Shown piece after piece: positions 1-9,549 of a stretch of 60,000 nt of DNA. The stretch's first letter is position 1; every line of letters begins with the position of its first letter. The translations under genes were made by a program, and so were the position numbers. The notes under the pieces were generated by a model that was given only the letters and a program-made list of their open reading frames with translations, was not told the origin of the DNA and did no database searches. Location: contig NC_087082.1 of the NCBI RefSeq assembly GCF_026151205.1, positions 4,321,408-4,381,407 of the forward strand. Reading direction: 5' to 3'. The DNA is from Bolinopsis microptera (Eukaryota > Ctenophora > Tentaculata > Lobata > Bolinopsidae).

Positions 1-425
1 TTAATCGGTTTAAAGCTGTATATTTAGAACTCACTATTGTTTAAACTACGAAAGCAGAACGTAGATAATGGACAATATACCGACGACAATACCAAGGACC
101 CGAGTGCCGCATTGACTTTTCCGGATCCGTTTTTACCGAAGGCTTATCCACCAGTTACTCATGCTGCATGCATAGTCTGATAATATTTTGTCTTATCTCT
201 AGCAAGCATTCTGTAAATTGAAGTGTCGTATTTATTATAGATGAGCCAGCCAACCTCCGCATTATAATCTTTTGTGTGCCAAGTTCGTTTATAAAATCTA
301 ATCATATAATAAGATTGATCCAATAATTTAAGATGAACGGTATATCATAGCTCATCGTTATTAAAATCCGAATGGATGAATTAATCAAGTAATGTTCCCT
401 TTCAACACAACTAAACAACAAACAA
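1..425. other. No recognised feature
   Basis: AT-rich sequence with no convincing reading frame, repeat or known gene. It adjoins the left end of the nested transposon complex and may be decayed retroelement sequence, but nothing visible proves that. Confidence 0.4.
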
Positions 426-614
426 ATGCTTGCTCACCAGTGGTGACGCAATCGTAGGGGCATGCAGTTGGTTCAGATAACTCTCACCCCGACGATGGCG
501 TCGAGAAATTATCAAATTATGCATTTGCGCCATACTGGACACATTTTATATTTAATATTTTGGTTTGTAGAAATTAGTGTTATCTACAGTATAGCTTAAC
601 TGGCGAGCAAGCAT
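426..614. mobile_element. Possible MITE with 16-bp inverted ends
   Basis: The ends form an imperfect inverted repeat: ATGCTTGCTCACCAGT at 426-441 and ACTGGCGAGCAAGCAT at 599-614, with one mismatch. The ~190-bp length fits a small non-autonomous DNA transposon. I see no clear target-site duplication, so this may be only a fortuitous or decayed inverted repeat. Confidence 0.35.
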
Positions 615-650
615 CGTCCCACTCGGCCGGGACGAAAATACCGAGTCCAA

Positions 651-780
651 TCACAGAAAGTTAACCAAAAGATAAAAATAAGAGCTAAAGTCACCCGCTG
701 CATCCTTCAGTGACTTTGAGCCAAAATAGACTGTGTTCACATTATTAGTTCCTGTCATAATATAAATAATAGATGGGGAT
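651..780 (-). pseudogene. SGNH hydrolase tail of the AlkB-SGNH gene, cut off by the hAT insertion
   Basis: Reading the minus strand from 780, the frame that ends in ..SVPSP at 6877-6890 resumes here when the hAT element and one copy of the 8-bp target duplication are left out. It runs about 40 codons to a TGA at 651-653. The first codons give a GTNN tetrapeptide, the block expected in SGNH/GDSL hydrolases (GxND-like). This is the 3' part of the gene whose 5' part lies at 6877-8348. The frame closes early, so the tail is either further mutated or truncated. Confidence 0.65.
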
Positions 781-1402
781 TAGGGTGGCGGATTTTGTAT
801 CGAATTTTCGAATCAAATACCGTTTTAATGTTTATTTAAAATAAATAAGGATGGTGGAAGTCTTTTCGAAAATGGACTTGACCGAACTAAGAGAATGGCT
901 AATAAACAAACCAATAATTGTCGCTGATCCAGTCTATAAGTGAGCCGGTCCATTGCTCCAACGATTGTTTCTAATTGACCTGCCAACCCTTAGGGGCGCA
1001 CCGTTGTTCCTGTGATCATGTACGCAAAATGCATCAACTGAGGTCACGTGATGGAGCCAGGAGCCCCTAGCGGCCTAATTACCGGTTTACACATACAACC
1101 AAGTAAGAACGTTCGCGTTTGAATCTTGAGTTAAATGGTTGGTTCACTATATGTTAAGTATAATAATATACTCTTCAGCGTACACTCTACACCTAATATA
1201 AAGACATCAGCGGGACATCAGCCTTTCCTGCTATAATTATGCAGAAGATTAATTGCCAGAAAACCGAAAGTTTACAACGAGAAATATTATACAACTTTGA
1301 TAGATGTTGGTAATAATAGATATAATTATACAATTAACTACAAGTACACGTAAACCTCGACGAAGCAATTCATCTCTCGTGAGACTCAAGCGGCATTCTC
1401 AA
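781..1402 (+). repeat. Left terminal inverted repeat of the hAT element
   Basis: This is the reverse complement, with few differences, of 3713-4326 and of 6262-6876. It begins TAGGGTGGCGG and its inner end runs into the first satellite units (CTCAAGCGGCATTCT). A perfect match is not kept throughout: small indels and substitutions separate the arms, so left and right arms have diverged more than the two right arms have from each other. Confidence 0.85.
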
Positions 1403-3740
1403 AGCACTCTCGTGGCACTCAAGCGGCATTCTCAAAGCACTCTCGTGGCACTCAAGCGGCATTCTCAAAGTATTCTCGTGGTACTCAAGCGGCATTCTCA
1501 AAGCACTCTCGTGCCACTCAAATGGCATCATCAAGGCACTCTCGTGCCACTCAAGCGCTATTCTCGTGGCATTCTCGTCACACTCTCGTGGCACTCTCGT
1601 GGCACTCTCGTAGCACTCTCGTGGCACTCTCGTAACACTCTCGTAACACTCTCGTGGCACTCTCGTGGCACTCTCGTAACACTCTCGTGGCACTCTCGTG
1701 GCACTCTCGTGGCACTCTCGTGGCACTCTCGTGGCACTCTCGTGGCACTCTCGTGGCACTCTCGTGGCACTCTCGTGGAACTCTCGTGGCATTCTCGTGG
1801 CATTCTCATTGCAGTGTCGTGGCACTCAAGCGTCAATCTCAAGGCACTTAAACGGCATTCTCAAGGCACTCTCGTGGCACTCACGTGGCACTCAAGCAAC
1901 ATTCTCAACGCACTCAAGTGGCATCCTCAAGGCACTCTCGTGCCACTCAAACGGCATTTTCAAGGCACTCTCGTGGCACTCAAGCGGCAGTCTCAAGGCA
2001 CTCTTGTGGCACTCTAGCGGCACTATAGCGGCTTTATCAAGGCACTCTCGTACCACTCAAGCGGCATTCTCAAGGCACTCTCGTGGCACTCAAGCGGCAT
2101 TCTCAAGGCACTCTCGTGGCACTCAAGCGGCATTCTCAAGGTACTCTCGTGCCACTCTCGTGGCACTCTATCGGCATTCTCAAAGCAATCTCGTGCCACT
2201 CAAATGGCATCATCATGACACTCTCGTGCCACTAAAGCGCTATTCTCGTGGCACTCACGTGACACTCTCATGGCACTCTCGTGGCACTCACGTGACACTC
2301 TCATGGCACTCTCGTTGCACTCTCGTGGCACACTCGTGGCACACTCGTGGCACTCTCGTGGCACACTCGCGGCACACTCGTGGCACTCTCGTGGCACACT
2401 CGCGGCACTCTCGTGGCACTCTCGTGGCACTCTCGTGAAACTCTCGTGGCACTCTCGTAACACTCTCGTGGCACTCTCGTGGCACTCTCGTAACACTCTC
2501 GTGGCACTCTCGTGGCACTCTCGTGGCACTCTCGTGGCACTCTCGTGGCACTCTCGTGGCACTCTCGTGGCACTCTCTTGGCACTCTTGTGGCACTCTCG
2601 TGGCACTCTCGTGGCACTCTCGTGGCACTCTCGTGGCACTCTCGTGGCACTCTCGTGGAACTCTCGTGGCATTCTCGTTGCAGTCTCGTGGCACTCAAGC
2701 GTCAATCTCAAGGCACTTAAACGGCATTCTCAAGGCACTCTCTTGGCAGTCACGTGGCACTCACGTGGCACTCAAGCAACATTCTCAAGGCATTCAAGCG
2801 GCATCCTCAAGGCACTCTCGTGCCACTGAAGCGGCATTTTCAAGGCACTCTCGTGGCACTCAAGCGGCAGTCTCAAGGCACTCTTGTGGCACTCTAGCGG
2901 CACTATAGCGGCTTTAGCAAGGCACTCTCGTGGCACTCTCGTGGCACTCTCGTGGCACTCTCGTGGCACTCTCGTGGATCTATCGCGGCATTATCGTGGC
3001 ACTCTAGCGGCACTATAGCGGCTTTATCAAGGCACTTTCGTGGCACTCTCGTGGCACTTTCGTGGCACTCTCGTGGAACTCTCGTCGCACTCTCCTGGCA
3101 CTCTCGTGGCACTCTCGTAGAACTCTCGTGACATTGTCGTAACACTCTCGTGGCACTCTCGTGGATCTATCGTGGCATTATCGTGGCACTCTAGCGGCAC
3201 TATAGCGGCTTTATCAAGGCACTTTCGTGGCACTCTCGTGGCACTTTCGTGGCACTCTCGTGGAACTCTCGTCGCACTCTCGTGGCATTCTCGTGGCACT
3301 CACGTGACTCAAGCAACATCCTCAAGGCACTCTTGTGGCACTCTAGCGGCACTCTAGCGGTTTTATCAAGGCACTCTCGTACCACTCAAGCGGCATTTTC
3401 AAGGCACTTTTGTGGCACTCTAGCGGCACTCTAGCGGCTTTATCAAGGCACTCTCGTGGAACTCTCGTGGAAATCTCGTGGCACTCTCGTGGTACTGTCG
3501 TGGCATTCTCGTGACACTTTCTTGGCACTCTCGTGCCACTCAAGCGGCATCCTCAAGGCACTCTCGTGGCACTCAAGCAGAATTTTCAAGGCACTCTTGA
3601 GAATGGCGCTTGAATGTCACGAGAGTGCCTTGATAAAGCCGCTTGAGTGCCGCTAGAGTGCCACAAGAGTTTCTTGAGAATACCGCTTGAGAACCACGAG
3701 TGACGAGGGTACCTTGAGAAAGCCGCTTGAGTGTCACGAG
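1381..3740. repeat. 11-bp satellite array, copy 1, with an inverted distal end
   Basis: The array is built from an 11-bp unit, consensus CACTCTCGTGG, mixed with a 22-bp double unit CACTCAAGCGG-CATTCTCAAGG and variants (GTAACACTCTC, CTAGCGGCACT, ATAGCGGCTTT). The long homogeneous core lies at about 1560-1800 and 2400-2660, with more diverged units outside. At about 3598-3740 the units are in opposite orientation (CTTGAG..CACGAGAG) and form the inner part of the right inverted repeat. The unit has no stop codon in several frames, which yields many long but meaningless open frames with an 11-residue period (MALSWHSRGTL..) on both strands. Confidence 0.93.
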
Positions 3741-4326
3741 AGATGAATTGCTTCGTTGAGGTTTAAGTTTACTTGTAGTTAATTGTATAATTACATCTAT
3801 CATTACCAACATCTATCAAAGTTGTATAATATTTCTCGTTGTAAACTTTCGGTTTTCTGGCAATTAATCTTCCGCATAATTATAGCAGGAAAGGCTGACG
3901 TCCCGCTGATGTCTTAAGGTGTAGAGTGTAGGCTGAAGAGTATATTATACTTAACATATAGTAAACCAACCATTTAACTCAAGATTCAAACGCGAACGTT
4001 CTTACTTGGTTGTATGTGTAAACCGGTAATTAGGCCGCTAGGGCTCCTGGCTCCATCACTTGACCTCAGTTGATGCATTTTGCGTACATGATCACAGGAA
4101 CAACGGTGCGCCCCTAAGGGTTGGCAGGTCAATTAGAAACAATCGTTGGAGCAATGGACCGGCTCACTTATAGACTGGATCAGCGACAATTATTGGTTTG
4201 TTTATTAGCCATTCTCTTAGTTTGGTCAAGTCCATTTTCGAAAAGACTTCCACCATCCTTATTTATTTTAAATAAACATTACAACGGTATTTGATTCGAA
4301 AATTCGATACAAAATCCGCCACCCTA
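3713..4326 (-). repeat. Right terminal inverted repeat, copy 1
   Basis: This is the mirror of 781-1402. It ends CCGCCACCCTA at 4326, followed by the target duplication ATGGGGAT, and is nearly identical to 6262-6876. Confidence 0.87.
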
Positions 4327-4802
4327 ATGGGGATGGAACAGAGTGTAGGTCAGTTTTTAGTTTATTTAACATTACTTTGGCATCAGCCCCAGGATAAAAC
4401 AGTTTACTAGCACTAACAGTGAACGATGATAACTTGTCCGCATCAAGAAACCTGAACATAGAGGTGCTTATGAATAGGACAGACTTTTGTGAAGCTTTAG
4501 CTGACTGTTTGCAAACTGAGAGTGCAGGTGAAGAAGAGTCTGTCAGTTTGTGTCCTGAATGAGGGATGGGTGGGGGCGGTGAACGCAGACCAAACTCAGT
4601 TGACTGAGTGATCCTAGGGGGCTTCATCAGTCTTAGGGTGATGCTGATCCGGGGTTCATCACACATTTCGTCTGGCAGTATCTCATGTTGAAAGTCAGCC
4701 TGAGACAATTTGGACATGATGAAGACATCTCCATGCTGAAGCTGCACAGAGCCCACAACTTCATTGCTGCCGTTTGATCTAATTTGCAGTGTTCTCGTCG
4801 CA
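4327..4802 (-). pseudogene. Duplicated 3' fragment of the AlkB-SGNH gene
   Basis: This fragment corresponds to the C-terminal half of the dioxygenase (from ..RTLQIRSNG onward, with the distal His and the R-x5-R motif) and the start of the SGNH domain, and matches 6877-7350 almost base for base. At 4802 it joins satellite directly, so the HxD half of the iron site is missing. An open frame runs from satellite codons into it, giving a chimeric N-terminus (MPRECLENAT), but there is no reason to think it is expressed. Confidence 0.85.
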
Positions 4803-6289
4803 TTCTCAAGGCACTCTCGTGGCACTCAAGCGGCATTCTCAAGGCACTCTCGTGGCACTCTCGTGGCACTCAAGCGGCATTCTCAAGGTACTCTCGTGCC
4901 ACTCTCGTGGCACTCTATCGGCATTCTCAAAGCAATCTCGTGCCACTCAAATGGCATCATCATGACACTCTCGTGCCACTAAAGCGCTATTCTCGTGGCA
5001 CTCACGTGACACTCTCATGGCACTCTCGTGGCACTCACGTGACACTCTCATGGCACTCTCGTTGCACTCTCGTGGCACACTCGTGGCACACTCGTGGCAC
5101 TCTCGTGGCACACTCGCGGCACTCTCGTGGCACTCTCGTGGCACTCTCGTAACACTCTCGTGGCACTCTCGTGGCACTCTCGTAACACTCTCGTGGCACT
5201 CTCGTGGCACTCTCGTAACACTCTCGTGGCACTCTCGTGGCACTCTCGTGGCACTCTCGTGGCACTTACGTGGCACTCTCGTGGCACTCTCGTGGCACTC
5301 TCGTGGCACTCTCGTGGCACTCTCGTGGCACTCTCTTGGCACTCTTGTGGCACTCTCGTTGCACTCTCGTGGCACTCTCGTGGAACTCTCGTGGCATTCT
5401 CGTTGCAGTCTCGTGGCACTCAAGCGTCAATCTCAAGGCACTTAAACGGCATTCTCAAGGCACTCTCTTGGCAGTCACGTGGCACTCACGTGGCACTCAA
5501 GCAACATTCTCAAGGCATTCAAGCGGCATCCTCAAGGCACTCTCGTGCCACTGAAGCGGCATTTTCAAGGCACTCTCGTGGCACTCAAGCGGCAGTCTCA
5601 AGGCACTCTTGTGGCACTCTAGCGGCACTATAGCGGCTTTATCAAGGCACTCTCGTGGCACTCTCGTGGCACTCTCGTGGCACTCTCGTGGCACTCTCGT
5701 GGCACTCTCGTGGATCTATCGCGGCATTATCGTGGCACTCTAGCGGCACTATAGCGGCTTTATCAAGGCACTTTCGTGGCACTCTCGTGGCACTTTCGTG
5801 GCACTCTCGTGGAACTCTCGTCGCACTCTCGTGGCATTCTCGTGGAACTCACGTGACTCAAGCAACATCCTCAAGGCACTCTTGTGGCACTCTAGCGGCA
5901 CTCTAGCGGTTTTATCAAGGCACTCTCGTACCACTCAAGCGGCATTTTCAAGGCACTTTTGTGGCACTCTAGCGGCACTCTAGCGGCTTTATCAAGGCAC
6001 TCTCGTGGAACTCTCGTGGAAATCTCGTGGCACTCTCGTGGTACTGTCGTGGCATTCTCGTGACACTCTCTTGGCACTCTCGTGCCACTCAAGCGGCATC
6101 CTCAAGGCACTCTCGTGGCACTCAAGCAGAATTTTCAAGGCACTCTTGAGAATGGCGCTTGAATGTCACGAGAGTGCCTTGATAAAGCCGCTTGAGTGCC
6201 GCTAGAGTGCCACAAGAGTTTCTTGAGAATACCGCTTGAGAACCACGAGTGACGAGGGTACCTTGAGAAAGCCGCTTGAGTGTCACGAG
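4803..6289. repeat. 11-bp satellite array, copy 2
   Basis: Same units and order as 2066-3740, with fewer core units between about 5130 and 5390. The distal inverted block is at about 6147-6289. Confidence 0.92.
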
Positions 6290-6876
6290 AGATGAATTGC
6301 TTCGTTGAGGTTTAAGTTTACTTGTAGTTAATTGTATAATTACATCTATCATTACCAACATCTATCAAAGTTGTATAATATTTCTCGTTGTAAACTTTCG
6401 GTTTTCTGGCAATTAATCTTCCGCATAATTATAGCAGGAAAGGCTGACGTCCCGCTGATGTCTTAAGGTGTAGAGTGTAGGCTGAAGAGTATATTATACT
6501 TAACATATAGTAAACCAACCATTTAACTCAAGATTCAAACGCGAACGTTCTTACTTGGTTGTATGTGTAAACCGGTAATTAGGCCGCTAGGGGCTCCTGG
6601 CTCCATCACTTGACCTCAGTTGATGCATTTTGCGTACATGATCACAGGAACAACGGTGCGCCCCTAAGGGTTGGCAGGTCAATTAGAAACAATCGTTGGA
6701 GCAATGGACCGGCTCACTTATAGACTGGATCAGCGACAATTATTGGTTTGTTTATTAGCCATTCTCTTAGTTTGGTCAAGTCCATTTTCGAAAAGACTTC
6801 CACCATCCTTATTTATTTTAAATAAACATTACAACGGTATTTGATTCGAAAATTCGATACAAAATCCGCCACCCTA
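6262..6876 (-). repeat. Right terminal inverted repeat, copy 2
   Basis: Near-identical to 3713-4326. It ends CCGCCACCCTA at 6876 and is followed by ATGGGGAT at 6877-6884. Confidence 0.87.
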
Positions 6877-8348
6877 ATGGGGATGGAACAGAGTGTAGGT
6901 CAGTTTTTAGTTTATTTAACATTACTTTGGCATCAGCCCCAGGATAAAACAGTTTACTAGCACTAACAGTGAACGATGATAACTTGTCCGCATCAAGAAA
7001 CCTGAACATAGAGGTGCTTATGAATAGGACAGACTTTTGTGAAGCTTTAGCTGACTGTTTGCAAACTGAGAGTGCAGGTGAAGAAGAGTCTGTCAGTTTG
7101 TGTCCTGAATGAGGGATGGGTGGGGGCGGTGAACGCAGACCAAACTCAGTTGACTGAGTGATCCTAGGGGGCTTCATCAGTCTTAGGGTGATGCTGATCC
7201 GGGGTTCATCACACATTTCGTCTGGCAGTATCTCATGTTGAAAGTCAGCCTGAGACAATTTGGACATGATGAAGACATCTCCATGCTGAAGCTGCACAGA
7301 GCCCACAACTTCATTGCTGCCGTTTGATCTAATTTGCAGTGTTCTCGTCGCACCAAGTGAAATGGTTACAATATCAGAGTGTTCTACAATACATGATTCA
7401 GAATCGCTATGAGCTGGCATGAACTCTGCTCCAGTTTCATATAGATTGACGAGAATACTATTGTGTCTGAAATTGGGTAATATCACATTAATGTAGGAGC
7501 TGAGTTTAGCAAGGTAGGAATCATTGTGTACACTTTTTGGGTCATGTGTTGCACCTGAATACTCATAGGGAAAGTCACCAAAATAAACCGATTTCCTGTT
7601 TTTAAAACCGTGACTGAACTCAAGTTCTTCCATTAATAGATCAAGTGAAAATTTAGAGAATGGACCATCATCTAGTAGGGTAACTGGTTTCACTGGTGAT
7701 GGGGAACAAGTTACAGATATATTCATTGGCCCCGGTGTTATAGGATCGTAGACAGGGGCAGGGACCAAGTTTGTCCATATTTGTCTCTGGGCTTAGGGGT
7801 GTTGATCCGTGATTCACCAGTAGCAGTAGATACAGGGAGATCAGACACATCATCCTCGTCTGCCATAACCTCGTTAACAACAATCTCACTGATAACAATC
7901 TCGTTTCCAACAACCTCCTGTGGAACAACCTTGTCCACGACATCGTTGTTAACAAACAAACTGTCCGATACAACATCTTCCACAACAATGTCATCTACAT
8001 CAAACGCTTCTACTTGATTGATAACAACGTGTGACTGAGGGGTAATGGTTATGATCTCACATTCAATCTCCTCTGATAAGTTTGGCAGCAAATTTTCACA
8101 CTTAAAACTCTGTTGTTGTATTTGAGTTTGATCTGATATGAGACTATCATTGTACTGGGCAATGAGATCACTAGTTCTGATAATTTCATTCAATAAAGAC
8201 AACTTTTTTCTAAAAAGTCAATCTTGATGTCTTTTGACAGACAATTGTTACAGTTCTCTGATTTTTCAGACTGGAATGAAAAGTTCAAATGTTCTAAAGG
8301 GCGCTCACAAGAGTGGAGACTAATGTCTGAGCTCTGATTATTTGACAT
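6877..8348 (-). pseudogene. AlkB-like dioxygenase + SGNH hydrolase fusion, retroelement-type ORF1 (broken)
   Basis: The minus-strand frame starts at ATG 8348 (MSNNQSSD..), with a Cys-rich stretch (CNNCLSKD) and a short helical segment, then an acidic Val/Glu/Asp-rich linker. An AlkB-family domain follows at about 7690-7150: N-x-Y (VNLYETG), HxD (AHSDSE), distal His (FQHEI) and R-x5-R (RISITLR), the full iron and 2-oxoglutarate set. After a proline-rich linker (about 7100) an SGNH-hydrolase start appears (FISTSMFRFLDADKL). Two frameshifts break it: one in the A-run at 8204-8209, one near 7762. The hAT insertion at 6877 removes the rest (see 651-780). Known AlkB proteins demethylate nucleic acids, and SGNH domains occur in ORF1 of CR1-type LINEs. 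That this is a LINE ORF1 is inference from that precedent and from the LINE tail just upstream. Confidence 0.78.
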
Positions 8349-8586
8349 AGTTATATTATTAAGAGATTAGATAGATTAGATTAAGAATAATGACATAAAC
8401 ATCATCACTAGTTTTAAACATTCTTTCTGATTTCCTCATTATCAGAACTGTGAACATTTCACAGCCTTCGTCATTAAAAAACAAACAAATTCTATAACTA
8501 ACATAATTGTCATAATTTATTTACATATAAAAAAGTTTAAAAAGTTAAAAACCGTTAATTTAAAAAATAAATAAATAAAAACAAAT
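8349..8586 (-). other. Probable 3' untranslated tail of a LINE
   Basis: AT-rich sequence downstream (minus strand) of the LINE ORF2 fragment. It ends near 8360-8390 in short TAATC/ATCT repeats (TAATCTAATCTATCTAATCTC), as often seen at the 3' end of CR1/L2-type LINEs. The ATG of the AlkB-SGNH gene follows within about 30 bp. Confidence 0.5.
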
Positions 8587-9027
8587 TCATGAGATATTTA
8601 TTCCCTTTCTCTTGGCAACACACGGATTTTTATATAAATATTGGACTTGTTGCTTCTTCTTTTCGATATAATTTACACCCTCTATTTTTGCTAAAACTAT
8701 ATTTGACACTTCCCAAAAGTTGCCTGTGTCTACTAAATTATTAGTCTTTTTAAATTCTTCTAGATTAATTTTAAAATCAATAACAGACACTGAATTTCTA
8801 ACAAAAGATGGCAATTTATTCCAAAAGCTGATAACACGCTCTGATAAAAAATTATTAGACAAGGTTTTAATATTTCTATCAATATTGTTAGATTTAGTGC
8901 TAACAATTTTATCTCCCGATCTACTTAAATTGAAAATATCTTTTCCATACTCAACCAATCCATTTACAATTTTGTAGGCTTCAATCAAATCTCCTCTAAC
9001 CCGTCTCTCTGCGAGTGTTGTAAAAAG
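8587..9027 (-). pseudogene. C-terminal end of a LINE reverse transcriptase (ORF2), 5'-truncated
   Basis: An open frame of about 145 codons reads LFTTLAERRVRGDLIEAYK then ..NGL..YGKDIFNLSRSG.., ending ..KRKGINIS. The ERRVRGDLIEAYKI block, followed by a region with FWNKLP, is typical of the extreme C-terminus of CR1/Jockey-group LINE ORF2 proteins. No reverse-transcriptase catalytic motif is present because the 5' part is missing; a stop lies just upstream of 9027. Confidence 0.75.
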
Positions 9028-9239
9028 AGTTCAATGTTCAGAAGCACAATAAACACTGTAAACGCAATACCTTCAGTCCAGATAGTAGTTTTGATGAGAA
9101 TAGTTTTGATGAGAAGGAGGAGGATGAGTAATCTTCAAGTACACTCACAGCAGTCCTTTGCACGTCAACACTTACGCTCGTCTATCATATCTCATACCTC
9201 AATAAATGTAATAGATTTGTAGTGTTGTAATTAGTTTAA
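9028..9239. other. Unassigned transposon-flanking sequence
   Basis: No credible gene. It contains a short direct repeat TTTTGATGAGAA (about 9092-9115) and lies between the LINE fragment and a diverged hAT end. Confidence 0.3.
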
Positions 9240-9549
9240 AACTAATAAGTTAGTTAAAGGTGTTATCACGTGATCTCGGTCACATGACTGCTAGTAAGAC
9301 GCACCTTAGCTGCTTGAAGGGGGCAATTAGAATACTGAACTCACACAGTTGCACATATGCTCAATACTGGATCACCGACCACATTTCTTAATATGGTTAA
9401 ATTGGTCATAGATATTATTGTTTATTATTGTTATTTCCAGAACAACGACAGGTCCATTTTCGATAAAACTTTCGCCATCTGAACTGTCATAATGTAAGCT
9501 TTACAACGGTACCAATTCCATAAATACGATTAAAAAACCATCCACCCTA
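9240..9549. mobile_element. Diverged solo right end of a related hAT element
   Basis: This resembles the right inverted repeat at 3713-4326 in order and wording. Shared blocks include GGTCCATTTTCGA, CTTTACAACGGTA (against CATTACAACGGTA), ACTGGATCA.CGAC and the end CCATCCACCCTA at 9549 (against CCGCCACCCTA). Many substitutions separate the two, so this is an older family member. I cannot find a matching left end nearby or a target duplication. Confidence 0.6.

Larger units (their letters stand above)
781..6876. mobile_element. hAT-type element with long inverted repeats and satellite interior, partly duplicated
   Basis: The left end TAGGGTGGCGGATTTTG (781) is mirrored at 4326 and again at 6876. 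The 8 bp ATGGGGAT occur immediately outside the left end (773-780) and outside each right end (4327-4334 and 6877-6884). An 8-bp duplication with TAGGG-type ends is the signature of the hAT superfamily. Terminal repeats are about 600 bp (781-1402 against 3713-4326). The interior is 11-bp satellite and codes for no transposase, so the element is non-autonomous. The original insertion ran from 781 to a single right end; two right ends now exist because of a later tandem duplication. Confidence 0.85.
2066..7350. repeat. Recent tandem duplication of ~2.5-2.7 kb
   Basis: Segment 2066-4801 (2,736 bp) is repeated at 4802-7350 (2,549 bp). Outside the satellite the copies are nearly identical, with a constant offset of 2,549-2,550 bp; one visible difference is GCTAGGGCTCC near 4040 against GCTAGGGGCTCC near 6588. 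Inside the satellite the offset shifts from about 2,747 to 2,549 bp, so the second copy lost satellite units. Each copy holds satellite, the right inverted repeat and the 3' part of the AlkB-SGNH gene. Confidence 0.92.

Noticed and set aside
1304-2908. Several ORFs of 100-246 codons in the satellite (MALSWHSRGTL.., MPRECHESATRV..)
   Set aside because: They follow mechanically from a stop-free 11-bp repeat, overlap one another in several frames and both strands, and have no start context or homology.
4268-4825. 185-codon minus-strand ORF beginning MPRECLENATRTLQ
   Set aside because: A chimera of satellite codons and a duplicated gene fragment that also reads into the transposon inverted repeat; treated as a pseudogene fragment.
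6818-6876. Last ~20 codons of the 316-codon AlkB-SGNH ORF (LGWRILYRIFE..)
   Set aside because: They are coded by the hAT terminal repeat, not by the gene; the true continuation is at 651-780.
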